64,000 nt of DNA from Aliihoeflea sp. 2WW (GCF_000497755.1 NZ_AYOD01000021.1:62001-126000); one strand, 5' to 3'. Counted from the first letter of the stretch, positions 25,544 to 34,670 are shown. Translations and numbers: made by a program. Notes: a model not told the origin generated them from the sequence alone.

Positions 25544-27385
25544 ATGTCCGAAGTCAGAAAATCGAAAACGAAAATCACCGGGGCAGACCGCAAGGGCGTG
25601 CAGGCGTCCGATCTCATCCGGCAGCTGACCGATGCTTACTCACAAGAGCCAGCCCCGACATCTGACAAGCCTCGTGTCCTAATTGAAACGCTCCGTATCG
25701 TCGGTGAGGACATCCTCACGGCACAGGACGCAGCCCTCTACGAACTGATGCTCGCGAACGCGCGCAACAAAGGCATCGACCTCGACAAGCACACCCTGCA
25801 GATGCCAGACGTCCTTTCGTTCCTTCGTGTCCGTCACACCGACCGCGTTCTCGACTCTCTTGAGCGCCTGACGAGGACGGTCGTTCGCTATGACATCGCG
25901 ACATCCGAAACCCGACGTCGTGCACCGATCTCGATGATCTCCGCGGAATTCGTTGACGACCTGAAAACCGGGACGTCGATCCTGTCATATGAAATCCCCC
26001 GTTCTGTACGGGAAATTTTTTTCGCCGCTCGTCAGTATACGATGCTCGAGATCGCGGCGTTCGCCCGGTTCTCTTCCCGTTACGCCGGACGCCTCTATCA
26101 AAGGTTGGCGCTCCGGGCGGGCATGGACGGCGAGCATGGCAAGGTCTGGGAGATCGAGCCCAAGGAACTTGCGGAGCAACTCGGATATCCGACATCGGAT
26201 GACGGCGGACTGCATCTTGGCAGCTTCATGCGCCGCTGTGTCGAGCCAGCCGTTGCCGATGTCCAGCAGCACGTTGAGCGGTTTTCTTTTGAGATGGATG
26301 TCATCCGCGGTGCTAGTCGCGGACGCCCGATTGATAAACTCGTCTTCCGCATTTCAGGTGTGCAGAAGCCCATTTCGCAAATGCAGGCGGCTCACCTTTC
26401 GAGCGTCGAGATGCGGGTGGTCAGGTCTGACGAGCCTACTCTCGATCCCGGTGATCTGCCGAGCACGCTCGTCGTAGGCAGGGCCGTGACCGCGACTGGA
26501 GTTGGTGCTGTCACGCTTTCGAATGAATGGCGAGCTTTCATTGCGGCCGCCAAGGAAGACCCGTTCGGGTCAGTCGATGGCAACATCCAAAACTGCAACG
26601 TCATTGCGAAACTACGCTCGACGGGCGTCGGGCACGCGTTCATGGATTGGGTCGATCAGAAATACCTGTCGTCGGTCCCGCCCAAGCAGCCGCCTGCTCC
26701 GACGACGGCGGTGAAGCCACAGCCGAGAAAGACACCGCCGCCGCCCGCCTTCATGGTGAAGACTCCAACTCCTGTCCCCGTCACTAAGGCCCCCGCAGTT
26801 CCCGTCACTGTTGAGGAGCCTGCCGCAGCAATTGAACCCCCAGTGATCCGCCGAAAAACCGAAGCTGAAAAGCTGGAGGAATCCAAACGGCTAGGTCAAA
26901 AATTCGCTCAGAACGTCCTCGATTACGCAGACGGGTATTATCCAGGCAGAGAGTTCGAGTGTTGGCCGAATGCGGCACTGCAGATCATGCAGTCATATGC
27001 AGATTTCGAAGCCCCGCCGTTTGACTCACTAAGCCGCCATATCAACGAGAAGACCTTCAAAGATCTGGTCGTCCCCGCCGTAGCTGCTATCCAGAAGATG
27101 GAGGACGCGCAGTTCAAGAAAACAATGGTGAACATCTGCATCGCGGTGCGCGACTGGGACATCCCAAAATTCTTGAGGATCTGCAAGGCTATCAAGTTGA
27201 CCAACCCGATGTCGGCAGTCCGCGCAGCACCACTCCAGCGCCAGCCGTCCTCGACAAAGAGCCAGAACGCAACCCGGCAGGTCACGGAGACCTCGGCTGA
27301 GTACGATTTCGCGGATCCAGCCTACTCGTCGTTGGCATCCGGATTCGAGGGGGCCTATGAGAGCGAAAGCATCTTCGCAGACTGA
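25544..27385 (+). CDS. repA: replication initiator protein RepA (Rep_3-type winged-helix protein)
   Basis: 613 residues from ATG 25544 (a TTG at 25529 extends it by five). Residues about 20-280 have the twin winged-helix pattern: LYELMLANARNKGIDL, LERLTRTVVRYDIATS, ARFSSRYAGRLYQRLALRAG, PKELAEQLGYP, FMRRCVEPAVADVQQHVER and RGRPIDKLVFRISG. The protein binds the iterons upstream and starts replication of the element. A Pro-rich linker (about residues 375-425) leads to a C-terminal domain of about 190 residues not usual in Rep_3 proteins (KLEESKRLGQKFAQNVLDYA onward). This makes it larger than common initiators (300-400). It is flanked by two similar 16-bp palindromes. Confidence 0.85.
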   Translation: MSEVRKSKTKITGADRKGVQASDLIRQLTDAYSQEPAPTSDKPRVLIETLRIVGEDILTAQDAALYELMLANARNKGIDLDKHTLQMPDVLSFLRVRHTDRVLDSLERLTRTVVRYDIATSETRRRAPISMISAEFVDDLKTGTSILSYEIPRSVREIFFAARQYTMLEIAAFARFSSRYAGRLYQRLALRAGMDGEHGKVWEIEPKELAEQLGYPTSDDGGLHLGSFMRRCVEPAVADVQQHVERFSFEMDVIRGASRGRPIDKLVFRISGVQKPISQMQAAHLSSVEMRVVRSDEPTLDPGDLPSTLVVGRAVTATGVGAVTLSNEWRAFIAAAKEDPFGSVDGNIQNCNVIAKLRSTGVGHAFMDWVDQKYLSSVPPKQPPAPTTAVKPQPRKTPPPPAFMVKTPTPVPVTKAPAVPVTVEEPAAAIEPPVIRRKTEAEKLEESKRLGQKFAQNVLDYADGYYPGREFECWPNAALQIMQSYADFEAPPFDSLSRHINEKTFKDLVVPAVAAIQKMEDAQFKKTMVNICIAVRDWDIPKFLRICKAIKLTNPMSAVRAAPLQRQPSSTKSQNATRQVTETSAEYDFADPAYSSLASGFEGAYESESIFAD

Positions 27386-27387
27386 TC

Positions 27388-27403
27388 GTTTGACGCGTCA
27401 AAC
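27388..27403. promoter_or_regulatory. 16-bp perfect palindrome right after repA
   Basis: GTTTGACGCGTCAAAC, beginning 3 bp after the repA stop. It differs from the palindrome at 24972 only in the two central bases and fits the form GTT-N4-GC-N4-AAC that I recall for repABC-plasmid parS sites. It could be a partition site or an operator. Confidence 0.6.
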
Positions 27404-27572
27404 TTCTTTTCAGAAATCGGCCTAAGCCGGCTTGCCGGGGTCGGAGGATCCCGGTACGTAAGATCGCAACGAAGGACATCAGCAAATGACGAGGCTCTCG
27501 ATACGCATAGCGAAATGAAGTCACCGCCCATCTCGGGCGAACCCATTTTGCTATCTGTCTGGAGCCATTCTT

Positions 27573-28133
27573 ATGTCCGCGTTCACTCGCAAATTCTATG
27601 TTTCTGACACTCATTTCGGGCACGAAGCCATCTTGGGCTTCTGCAACCGGCCCTTTTCGTCCGTCAAGGAAATGGACGAGTTTATGGTCGACCGTTGGAA
27701 CTCCGTCGTCCGCGATACCGACATCGTCTATCACCTGGGGGACTTTTCTTTTGGCTGCCCCGAACGTGCCGTAGCGATCCATCGGCGACTGAAGGGTCGG
27801 AAATACCTGATTCTCGGCAATCATGATCTCCGCCGCGGCGACAGCGTGTTGCCACACATCCTGCGCATGGAATGGGAGCGGCCTCCCGTACTCACGGCAT
27901 CGACGTCAGACGGCGGAAATCGGCTGTTCTTGAGCCACTACGGCCACCGTACGTGGCCCGGTCAGAACCGTGGTTCCTATCATTTCTACGGCCATTCTCA
28001 TGCTTCGATCCCGCACCTTGGGCTGTCGCGTGACGTGGGTGTCGACTGTGCGGACGTAGCTTTCACGCCCCGTACTTTTCACGAACTGACGGCAGCGCTT
28101 CCCGGCCTGACGTCCGCAGTTACGGCTGCGTAA
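27573..28133 (+). CDS. calcineurin-like metallophosphoesterase
   Basis: 186 residues, soluble. All metal-binding motifs are present: VSDTHFGH (D12, H14), HLGDFSFG (D57), ILGNHD (N83, H84), the LSHYGHR segment and FYGHSH (H141, H143). Small proteins of this kind are phosphodiesterases acting on cyclic nucleotides, nucleotides or RNA; the substrate cannot be told. ATG 27573 lies about 190 bp after repA. A GC-rich hairpin follows the stop, so it is probably transcribed alone or with repA. Confidence 0.9.
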   Translation: MSAFTRKFYVSDTHFGHEAILGFCNRPFSSVKEMDEFMVDRWNSVVRDTDIVYHLGDFSFGCPERAVAIHRRLKGRKYLILGNHDLRRGDSVLPHILRMEWERPPVLTASTSDGGNRLFLSHYGHRTWPGQNRGSYHFYGHSHASIPHLGLSRDVGVDCADVAFTPRTFHELTAALPGLTSAVTAA

Positions 28134-28155
28134 GGCGGGGTCCAATCCCCCGCCT
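28133..28155 (+). terminator. GC-rich hairpin after the phosphoesterase gene
   Basis: AGGCGGGG (28133-28140) pairs with CCCCGCCT (28148-28155) over a 7-base loop. It overlaps the stop codon and has no T-run after it. It could act as a weak terminator before the AAA gene at 28205. Confidence 0.5.
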
Positions 28156-28204
28156 CGGACTACTGCTGCTGATCCGCCGGACAGCGCGAACCCCCGGAAT
28201 TTCC

Positions 28205-30289
28205 ATGACTAAGAAAAAGGGTAATACACCAACTATCATCGACCCCTCGTCGCCTGCCGCCAAAGCTTTGTTGAACATGAGAATCGCTCAGGGCAAGCGG
28301 GTATGGACTGATTATGCTGCAGGTGAAGAGCCGCCGTTCAACACGCTCCCGGAAAACATCATCTATCAGCAAATCAGGACCGCACTCGCGGACCTCCCCG
28401 AAATTTATGACCACAGAGTTCCTGTCATGCTCGGCGTTCAAGTCGGCGATGCCGAAGATCTCGACGAGCAAGTCGCAAAGGTTCTCAAAAAGATGTTTTG
28501 TTACGGCCCTCCTGCCGAAGATCCCGTCGATGCCACTCCGCGTCCAACTATCGTCGGTGATGTCGTCTATTTTTCTGACACGCCTTACCCGGCGCTGTTC
28601 AAGACGAAGATTGCTGCAGTCGTCCTCGAGTCTCGCATCGACAGGGTTTTCGTCGTCTCGCCCAACCGGCAGGGCTTCCCGCCGGATTTCGCGATGATCG
28701 CGGACGGCAAGATCGAAATCGGTGAGCCGACGCCTGACGAAGTCAAAGCTGCGTGCGCGATTTTCTACGCAGATGTCCTCGACGGGCCGATCTCCGATGA
28801 CGATGCCGTGTTCATGTCGCAGATGCCCATGACGGACATCGGACTGGTTTTCCGACCGAACAGGCATTTCGGACTGGCAATGGAAAAGTGCCGAGCAGAA
28901 CGCACGCCGTCGCCGGAAAAGCCTAAGGCTGTCGTAGTCCCGAAATCGGAGGTGCGGCTTGGTGATCTCGCAGGCTACGGCGAAGCGAAAAAATGGGGCT
29001 TTGCCCTGGCTCACGACCTCCGGGATTGGCAACGGGGTCTCATCAGCTGGGATGAAGTCGACCGCGGCATCCTCCTGTCCGGCGCACCAGGCACGGGCAA
29101 AACGACTTTCGCATCTGCTCTCGCCCGCACCTGCGACGTCGACATCGTCTACGGCTCCGTCGCGAAATGGCAGTCCGCAGGACACATGGGCGACTTCCTG
29201 AAGGCGATGCGGGCCGCGTTCAAGGAAGCGAAGAGCCGTGCTCCGTGTATCCTGTTGATCGATGAGCTGGACAGCATCGGCAGTCGTGATGCGCAGAATG
29301 GAGATCATGCTGCGTACATCCGCGAATGCATCAATGGACTCCTCGAATGTCTCGACGGCGCTGAAGACCGCGAAGGCGTAATCGTCATTGGCACAACCAA
29401 CCGTCCGGACGACATTGATGCTGGCGTCCTGCGCCCAGGGCGGCTGGATCGTCACATCGAAATCCCTCTGCCGGATGCTAGTGCCCGCGATCGCATCCTG
29501 CGTTTTCATCTAAAGGGCGATCTGAACGGTGCTGACCTGACGCCCGTAGTCTCACGGACCGACGGCCGGTCGGGTGCCGATCTCGAGCAAGTTGTGCGCC
29601 TCGCAAAGCGGGTTGCCCGATACGCAAAGCGGGGCATCACAGTTGACGATCTCGTCTCGCAGCTGCCGAAAGAAACTCTGGTCTCGGCCAAAACCAGATA
29701 CCTCCTTGCGGTCCATGAAGCCGGGCACATCGTCGTGGGCGGCGACCTGCATGAGATTCAGTCCGCAACTATCTCGCGGACATGGGAAGAGATCGCGGAC
29801 GGCACAGGTGCCCACGTCGCTTTCCGGCAGTCGGAGCCTCTCGCTCGCCGTGACGACTACGTACGCCGCATGATCCGGCTTCTTGGAGGCCTGGCAGCCG
29901 AGCAAGTCGTTTTCGGTGAGCACACAGACGGCGCGGGCGGATCGGATGACAGTGATCTCGCGCAGGTCACCCGGCTTGCCGTTCTGATGGAGTGCAGCAT
30001 GGGCTTCGGGGAGAGCATGGTGCACTACACGGATAACGACCCGGCCAACGTCTCGATGCTGCTGCGGATCAACGCCGATCTCCGGATGCGCGTTGAGGAG
30101 ATCGTCAACGAATGCGTTCATGAAGCCAAGCGGATCGCACTCGAGCAAAGGGCCGAAATCCTGAAGTTGGCAGACGCCCTGCTCAAAGCCGACAAGATGT
30201 CCGGTGATGAGATCCGTGCCCTCCTGTCCCAGAAGAAGGTATCGACGATCTCTCCGGAGGAAGCCCGACAGTTGGGGAACTTTCACTGA
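28205..30289 (+). CDS. soluble FtsH-like AAA ATPase with M41 metalloprotease motif
   Basis: 694 residues. Residues 1-245 are unlike FtsH and contain no membrane helix. The AAA domain has LLSGAPGTGKTTFASALA (Walker A 293-300), CILLIDELDSIG (Walker B), a second-region VIGTTNRPDDIDAGVLRPGRLDR and the SGADLEQVV sensor-2 helix. The C-terminal peptidase has HEAGH at 504-508 and the third zinc ligand region GGSDDSDLAQVT. It is therefore probably an ATP-driven protease of the M41 fold that works in the cytosol instead of at the membrane. Its stop overlaps the start of a small membrane protein gene, which could supply the anchor in trans. It lies on the plasmid-like element. Confidence 0.9.
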   Translation: MTKKKGNTPTIIDPSSPAAKALLNMRIAQGKRVWTDYAAGEEPPFNTLPENIIYQQIRTALADLPEIYDHRVPVMLGVQVGDAEDLDEQVAKVLKKMFCYGPPAEDPVDATPRPTIVGDVVYFSDTPYPALFKTKIAAVVLESRIDRVFVVSPNRQGFPPDFAMIADGKIEIGEPTPDEVKAACAIFYADVLDGPISDDDAVFMSQMPMTDIGLVFRPNRHFGLAMEKCRAERTPSPEKPKAVVVPKSEVRLGDLAGYGEAKKWGFALAHDLRDWQRGLISWDEVDRGILLSGAPGTGKTTFASALARTCDVDIVYGSVAKWQSAGHMGDFLKAMRAAFKEAKSRAPCILLIDELDSIGSRDAQNGDHAAYIRECINGLLECLDGAEDREGVIVIGTTNRPDDIDAGVLRPGRLDRHIEIPLPDASARDRILRFHLKGDLNGADLTPVVSRTDGRSGADLEQVVRLAKRVARYAKRGITVDDLVSQLPKETLVSAKTRYLLAVHEAGHIVVGGDLHEIQSATISRTWEEIADGTGAHVAFRQSEPLARRDDYVRRMIRLLGGLAAEQVVFGEHTDGAGGSDDSDLAQVTRLAVLMECSMGFGESMVHYTDNDPANVSMLLRINADLRMRVEEIVNECVHEAKRIALEQRAEILKLADALLKADKMSGDEIRALLSQKKVSTISPEEARQLGNFH

Positions 30290-30483
30290 TGGGCTGGTTG
30301 AGGCGACAGGATCGCAACGGAGACGACCGGGAAGAATGGGACCTGCCATTGACCGAACAGGATCCCGGTTCTCCGGAACAGATGTCGATTTGGACGATCC
30401 TCGCGGCGGCAGTGATGTGGGGTCTGGTGGCGTTATTTGTCGTTGGGGGACAGTGGCGCTTGTTCGGTAACCATTCGCCTTAA
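30289..30483 (+). CDS. small membrane protein coupled to the AAA protease
   Basis: 64 residues. The first half is acidic and soluble (DREEWDLPLTEQDPGSPEQ), then one hydrophobic helix (IWTILAAAVMWGLVALFVVGG, about residues 34-54) and a short basic tail. The ATG overlaps the protease stop by one base, so translation is coupled. A membrane adaptor for the FtsH-like protein is a reasonable guess. No family recognised. Confidence 0.65.
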   Translation: MGWLRRQDRNGDDREEWDLPLTEQDPGSPEQMSIWTILAAAVMWGLVALFVVGGQWRLFGNHSP

Positions 30484-30539
30484 CGCCGCCGAAAGACGCG
30501 GTGGACCACAACCATGACGGGCAACAAAAAGGATAGACG

Positions 30540-30929
30540 ATGAAGGCAACTTTCTTGGCAGGACTGGCATCAGTCCTGGTCACCACGACGGCCATGGCAG
30601 ACCGAAGCGTTTTCGTGGGCGAATGGGCGGCAGCGGAGTTGTGTGCTGAAGGCATTCAATGCTGGATCGAGATCGAGCAGGCTGCCGAGGGACACAGCTT
30701 CACTCTCGTTTTCGCAGACAGGATGAATGCGCAAGACCGCAAATGTGAGGTTTCAGGTGTCTTGAGGAACCCCTCGTCGGAGCACGATTATAACATCTCC
30801 GGTTCGACTGATGCCGGCGACGTGCAGCTGACATGGAGCGCAGGCGATATGAGAGTGCAAACCACTGGCTGGAAAGCCTGTAGTCGATACGAGGTGCAGG
30901 AACACTGGTTCGCATTCGGGGATATGTAG
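30540..30929 (+). CDS. secreted protein of unknown function, 129 residues
   Basis: A signal peptide covers residues 1-20 (MKATFLAGLASVLVTTTAMA, cleaved before DRS). The mature part has four Cys (ELCAEGIQCWIEIEQ, RKCEVSGVL, WKACSRYEV) that can form two disulfides, and a beta-rich pattern ending in a Trp-containing strand. Periplasmic or exported. It is followed 7 bp later by a second secreted protein gene, so the two form an operon. Confidence 0.75.
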   Translation: MKATFLAGLASVLVTTTAMADRSVFVGEWAAAELCAEGIQCWIEIEQAAEGHSFTLVFADRMNAQDRKCEVSGVLRNPSSEHDYNISGSTDAGDVQLTWSAGDMRVQTTGWKACSRYEVQEHWFAFGDM

Positions 30930-30935
30930 GAGACC

Positions 30936-31343
30936 ATGATGGGAAGTTCATTCATTTCGGCCGCCGTCATCTCGCTCGTGCTGTCGTCCGCTGCTCATGC
31001 AAATGTCGAAAACCTGCCCGAGCATGTTTTCGGCAGGTGGTCGGTAGACTGCAATGATCCAGGCGCTCCAGCGCTGACTGTCACCCGTGAGGGCATGACA
31101 ACCTCGCATGCTGGCCAGGAATTCCAGTTCGATTTCGAAGTCAGTTTGACATATGGGGGCGGCGCTCGCGCCGATGGCAGCAAAGTCTGGATGTTGGCAT
31201 TGATGCCGTCAGGCGATCGCTTCGCATTTATTGCCGAGGCAGCCTCCGAGATCAGAGCGCCGCTGTCGATCCAAGAAGGCTACGAATCTTCGGTCGAAGG
31301 TGCTGACTTCCTAGTGGATACCAATCCGCAGTTCTGTGGCTAG
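30936..31343 (+). CDS. secreted protein of unknown function, 135 residues
   Basis: Signal peptide at residues 1-22 (SSFISAAVISLVLSSAAHA, cleaved before NVEN). The mature protein contains HVFGRWSVDCNDPGAPALTV and ends in NPQFCG, giving one likely disulfide. A short motif FGRWSVDC is common in small periplasmic proteins that bind ligands, but I do not recognise the family. Second gene of the secreted pair. Confidence 0.75.
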   Translation: MMGSSFISAAVISLVLSSAAHANVENLPEHVFGRWSVDCNDPGAPALTVTREGMTTSHAGQEFQFDFEVSLTYGGGARADGSKVWMLALMPSGDRFAFIAEAASEIRAPLSIQEGYESSVEGADFLVDTNPQFCG

Positions 31344-31355
31344 GCTAGGCGGTCA

Positions 31356-31553
31356 TTGAAAACGAAGGGCGGCTTAACGGTCGAGGAGATCGTCGAGCAG
31401 GTCGCGGCGAATGCCCGCATCGAGGGTCATGAACTCGATGCGGAGACGCTGGAAGTTGTTCGCAAGATCGCGGGTGGCGAGATGTCAGCCGACGAGGTCG
31501 CCGCGTGGGGACAGGCACGGGCTGCTGAGGATATTCAGCAGCACAAGCGCTGA
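31356..31553 (+). CDS. VbhA-like antitoxin
   Basis: 65 residues, helical, with a TTG start at 31356 about 12 bp after the previous stop. The sequence LTVEEIVEQVAANARIEGHELDAETLEVVRKIAGGEMSADEVAAW matches the small VbhA antitoxins that block Fic adenylyltransferase toxins. The inhibitory motif is normally S/T-x3-E-G/N; here it reads NARIEG, so the Ser is replaced by Asn and the Glu-Gly is kept. No Fic gene (HPFxxGNGR) lies nearby, so it is an orphan in this window. Similar short orphan genes are frequent on rhizobial plasmids. Confidence 0.65.
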   Translation: MKTKGGLTVEEIVEQVAANARIEGHELDAETLEVVRKIAGGEMSADEVAAWGQARAAEDIQQHKR

Positions 31554-31594
31554 TATCGCGCGGATTGGAAAAGTTCTTGTCGTCGTCGTGTGAC

Positions 31595-32805
31595 CTAGAA
31601 CAGCGTCGCCAGCCAAGGCCCCACGTTGCTGAGCGCTGATATCACAGCTTCCAGAATACCAGTGAAATGCCCCACGACGCCATAGCCAACAGCTTTTCCA
31701 AGCGTGCCTCCGAACTCCTTGGAGAAGCCAGACACTATGTCTTCTAGAGCCACTCCACACCTTCGGACTACGGTACGAAGAACTCGAGTGATGACGCTGG
31801 TCGACTTAGTGACATGTTCGACGTCAGGTACGTCTTCGCGCAGCTGTCCACGAATTTCATCAGCAGCCAGCCTAACTTCAGCCAGCTCCTCGTCCGTAAA
31901 TCTTTCATCAGCCGGGGGGTTGTTGTCCCCGATACCACCACGCACTCGATCCTTCGGAGCAGGTGGAAGCATCATTGCGAGTTGATCAAACGACGACAGC
32001 ATCCTCCGTCTGTTTGCCAACTCCGGATCTGTGCCGAACTGAGGTGCCTCCCCATTCGCTACTGCGAACCTAGCGGCTGCAAGCTCGCTCTCTAGATCGG
32101 AAATCGGGTCTGGTTCATCCTCATCTCGACCTTCATCAATGCGGTCAGGATGCGCCGAGGTGGGAGCCCAGTCGTAGGTACCATCGACTTGGATTTCATC
32201 GACTGCGGCTTCGAGCGCGTCCTCCGATATGCTCTCGCCAAACTCACCAAAAAGGGCATCTTGAGCGTTGTACGGCCCACCATGGATGTAGAGGTAGCCA
32301 CCTTCACGCCCATTGTAGGGTGTCTCGTGAGCAGGATCTTCGTGATATTGGAGGAACCAGTAAACGAGGTACGGCACCTGTTCGTCGGTTGATAGACGGC
32401 TCAACTCGTCAGCAGTAACACCGACCTCATCGTCGTCAGACAGATAGCGATGTGGACCTGCGTCACGCGGCGCTGGCTCTTCCGCAGCCTGCAGTTCAAA
32501 CGGCTCGTCATAGTCACTGGCTTCTGGAACGGCCACGAACTCGAAATCGTCGACGAGTGGTGGCTGCCGATCTCATGGGAAATGCCGTTGGTAACACCCA
32601 CGGGATACTCCGAAAGTTCCCAGCGAAGAGGGCCTAGCTCTTCATGGATAATCTCGAATCCATAAATGTTTTCCAGCCCCATCGGGCGCTCTTCTGAAGA
32701 GATCGGATCCCATTCGATTTCATCAGAATCGATCTCGTAAACTTCACCAGTTTCGGCGTGGGATATGCGGGCAACGCCAGTAGCTTCGATATACAATGTC
32801 GTCAC
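31595..32805 (-). pseudogene. conserved hypothetical protein, split by a probable one-base frameshift
   Basis: Two overlapping frames make one protein. The first part starts at ATG 32805 (MTTLYIEATGVARISHAETG) and reads in frame to ISHEIGSHH near 32555. The continuation (LVDDFEFVAVPEASDYDEPF onward) is in the next frame and runs to 31595. Adding one C at about 32553 (CACTC to CACCTC) joins them into about 400 residues. The C-terminal part has the motif RGGIGDNNPPADERFTDEEL and a hydrophobic Gly-rich end (GVVGHFTGILEAVISALSNVG), so it may insert in a membrane. I recall similar hypothetical proteins in rhizobial genomes. It may also be a true frameshift mutation. Confidence 0.65.
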
Positions 32806-32868
32806 CGTCCTCGTGTCTAATGACGGATATACAGCAGCAAGAAACTAGGAATCCATAGGTTTGTTGCG

Positions 32869-34446
32869 TTAAGCGGTTGCAGATTTCTGACGCTCGTACT
32901 CGTCGAGCAATGCGTTCGTCCAAACCTCCATGCCCTCCGATTTCAGTTTGAGGAATTGCGCGCCGCCGTATGCCTGGCCCGTGATCCTGGCCTGACGCTG
33001 ACGCATGAAATCCTCGCGCTGCTGCTGCGTCATACTGACATCCAAATCGACGTTGGATTTCACCTCGTGAGCCAAGATCACCGACGCTCCTCCCGGAATT
33101 CCAGCATCGTCCAACACAGTCTGCAGGCGGCGTCGGACATCATGACCGGACCACCATGCGATGCCGTTCTCCTCGAAGAGATCGCGGCTGTCCGTGCGGA
33201 CCGGGAGCTTCTTCGGCGTGCCATCCTTCTTCAGTCGAGGCTCCCATCCTTCGGGCTTTTTCTGCTCGACTGTGTCACGGCCCGCTAGACGGTAAAGAAC
33301 ACGGTAGACGCCGGAAACAGTCGCGTGTTTGTCGGCATCGCGGTCGGATGGAAATGCCCATTGTTTCGAGCCGTGGTGCTTGGCCTTTGTCCTGATGTTC
33401 TCGATATGTGCGGCTGCGCGAGGAGGGATCGGCAGCATCTGCGCTTTGCCTCCTTTCATCAGGGAGTCCTCCCACGCGGCGATCCGCCAGCCGTTCCCGC
33501 GGTTTTCATCTGGAAGGAGGTTGTAGGTCTTCAGCGACAGAGCAGCATCGCCGCGCTGCACCGTCATGACGATCCACCACAAACCCGAAAGCACACCAGC
33601 CCCAACCCCGGCTTTGTCAATGGATCGGCCAGGTAGCGGCTTTTCAAGATATTCCTCCGCTATGATCAGAGACTTGACGATGTCCGCAATCTCGGGCTTC
33701 CGGGTCTTCGCAGTAACCTTGTACGGGGCGTGCAGCATCTCCCACCAAGTGTCCCGGATGTCGAGACCAGCATCGGAATGGTACTTTAGCGTCCACGCAA
33801 AAACGCTTCGCGTCCACGCGATTGCTTTCTTGGCAGGTGAGATCCCTGACCGTTTGCGAATATCATTTCGAGCTTTTTCGATATCGCTGCGAGTCAGGGC
33901 CGATATCGGTGTCTCCATGATTTCGGCGAACTCAGGCTTCTTGAACGTCGTGCGGATGTCTTTCTCGGAGGATGGCCGAAGTGGCTTTTCTGCCCCCTCC
34001 GCAGTCCGATCGAGGATCATCTGATCAATGCAGTCTTTGAAGAGGCGGCCGTCCATCGACGTGTCACGGATCTTCGCGAGGGCGTCATCGTGGCCGTAAC
34101 CCGAATGGTACAAGGCGAGATACTCGTCGATGATATCGGGATCGGTTTTTAGAAGCGCCTTGATCCTGCCTCCCAACTCTCGGGCTTTCTCCGGGGCCGT
34201 CAGAGGTCGGTTGTGCTTTGGGTAGATGTAGCCAAGAGTTTTGGTGAACCTCTCGGTCTTGACGGCCCACGTCGCGACGCCGTTGGCGTTAATGAGCCGT
34301 AGACCTGGCAGAGCCATGTCAGATATGACGGTCATGGCGTTGCCGACGGTCGTCTCTCCTTCGGCTTTTGCCCTAGCCACAGCCTCAGCCGATCTTGCGG
34401 CCCGGTCCACATGGACCGCTTTTATAAACTCTTTCGTCGCCGCCAT
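32869..34446 (-). CDS. tyrosine-type site-specific integrase of the left element
   Basis: 525 residues from ATG 34446 (a GTG at 34479 adds 11). The C-terminal catalytic domain has the first Arg in WWIVMTVQRGDAALSL, the H-x-x-R box in WWSGHDVRRRLQTVL and a candidate nucleophile Tyr in RITGQAYGG. The N-terminal part includes SAM-like core-binding helices (PISALTRSDIEKARNDIRKRSG). It points away from the tRNA-end repeat at 34671, with paired short repeats in between, as expected for an integrase and its arm sites. It probably belongs to the element that occupies the region to the left (RepA element). Confidence 0.85.
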   Translation of the reverse strand: MAATKEFIKAVHVDRAARSAEAVARAKAEGETTVGNAMTVISDMALPGLRLINANGVATWAVKTERFTKTLGYIYPKHNRPLTAPEKARELGGRIKALLKTDPDIIDEYLALYHSGYGHDDALAKIRDTSMDGRLFKDCIDQMILDRTAEGAEKPLRPSSEKDIRTTFKKPEFAEIMETPISALTRSDIEKARNDIRKRSGISPAKKAIAWTRSVFAWTLKYHSDAGLDIRDTWWEMLHAPYKVTAKTRKPEIADIVKSLIIAEEYLEKPLPGRSIDKAGVGAGVLSGLWWIVMTVQRGDAALSLKTYNLLPDENRGNGWRIAAWEDSLMKGGKAQMLPIPPRAAAHIENIRTKAKHHGSKQWAFPSDRDADKHATVSGVYRVLYRLAGRDTVEQKKPEGWEPRLKKDGTPKKLPVRTDSRDLFEENGIAWWSGHDVRRRLQTVLDDAGIPGGASVILAHEVKSNVDLDVSMTQQQREDFMRQRQARITGQAYGGAQFLKLKSEGMEVWTNALLDEYERQKSATA

Positions 34447-34460
34447 GCCTTCATCCAAAA

Positions 34461-34559
34461 CTGGTGTCGCAAATCTCACACCAGCCCTACACCAGTCTCA
34501 AGTTTGTGGACAAGGGTAGATGGGCTCTTCGTTTTCAGACCGACTGGTGTAACACCAGC
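34461..34559. repeat. candidate arm-type sites of the left integrase
   Basis: ACACCAG occurs at 34478 and 34489, spaced 11 bp apart. CTGGTGT occurs at 34461 and 34545, the latter forming the perfect inverted repeat CTGGTGT-A-ACACCAG (34545-34559). All lie between the integrase start and the tRNA-end repeat, where integrase arm sites are expected. Confidence 0.55.
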
Positions 34560-34670
34560 TTCAATTATCGATAAAATCCCTTGCAATGCAAGGCTTTAAG
34601 CGCAAATATCGTAGGTGTAGTGGGAGCTGGTCAACAAATTGGTTTTAGGTAATAATATTCGACCGTAGGA

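Noticed and set aside
28160-29509. Minus-strand open frame of 449 residues
   Set aside because: Antisense of the FtsH-like gene; composition is Arg/Asp-rich and has no motif.
32869-34446. Left integrase as the integrase of the 34.7-62.3 kb element
   Set aside because: It lies outside the repeat-bounded interval and points away; the integrase at 34919 is inside and better placed.
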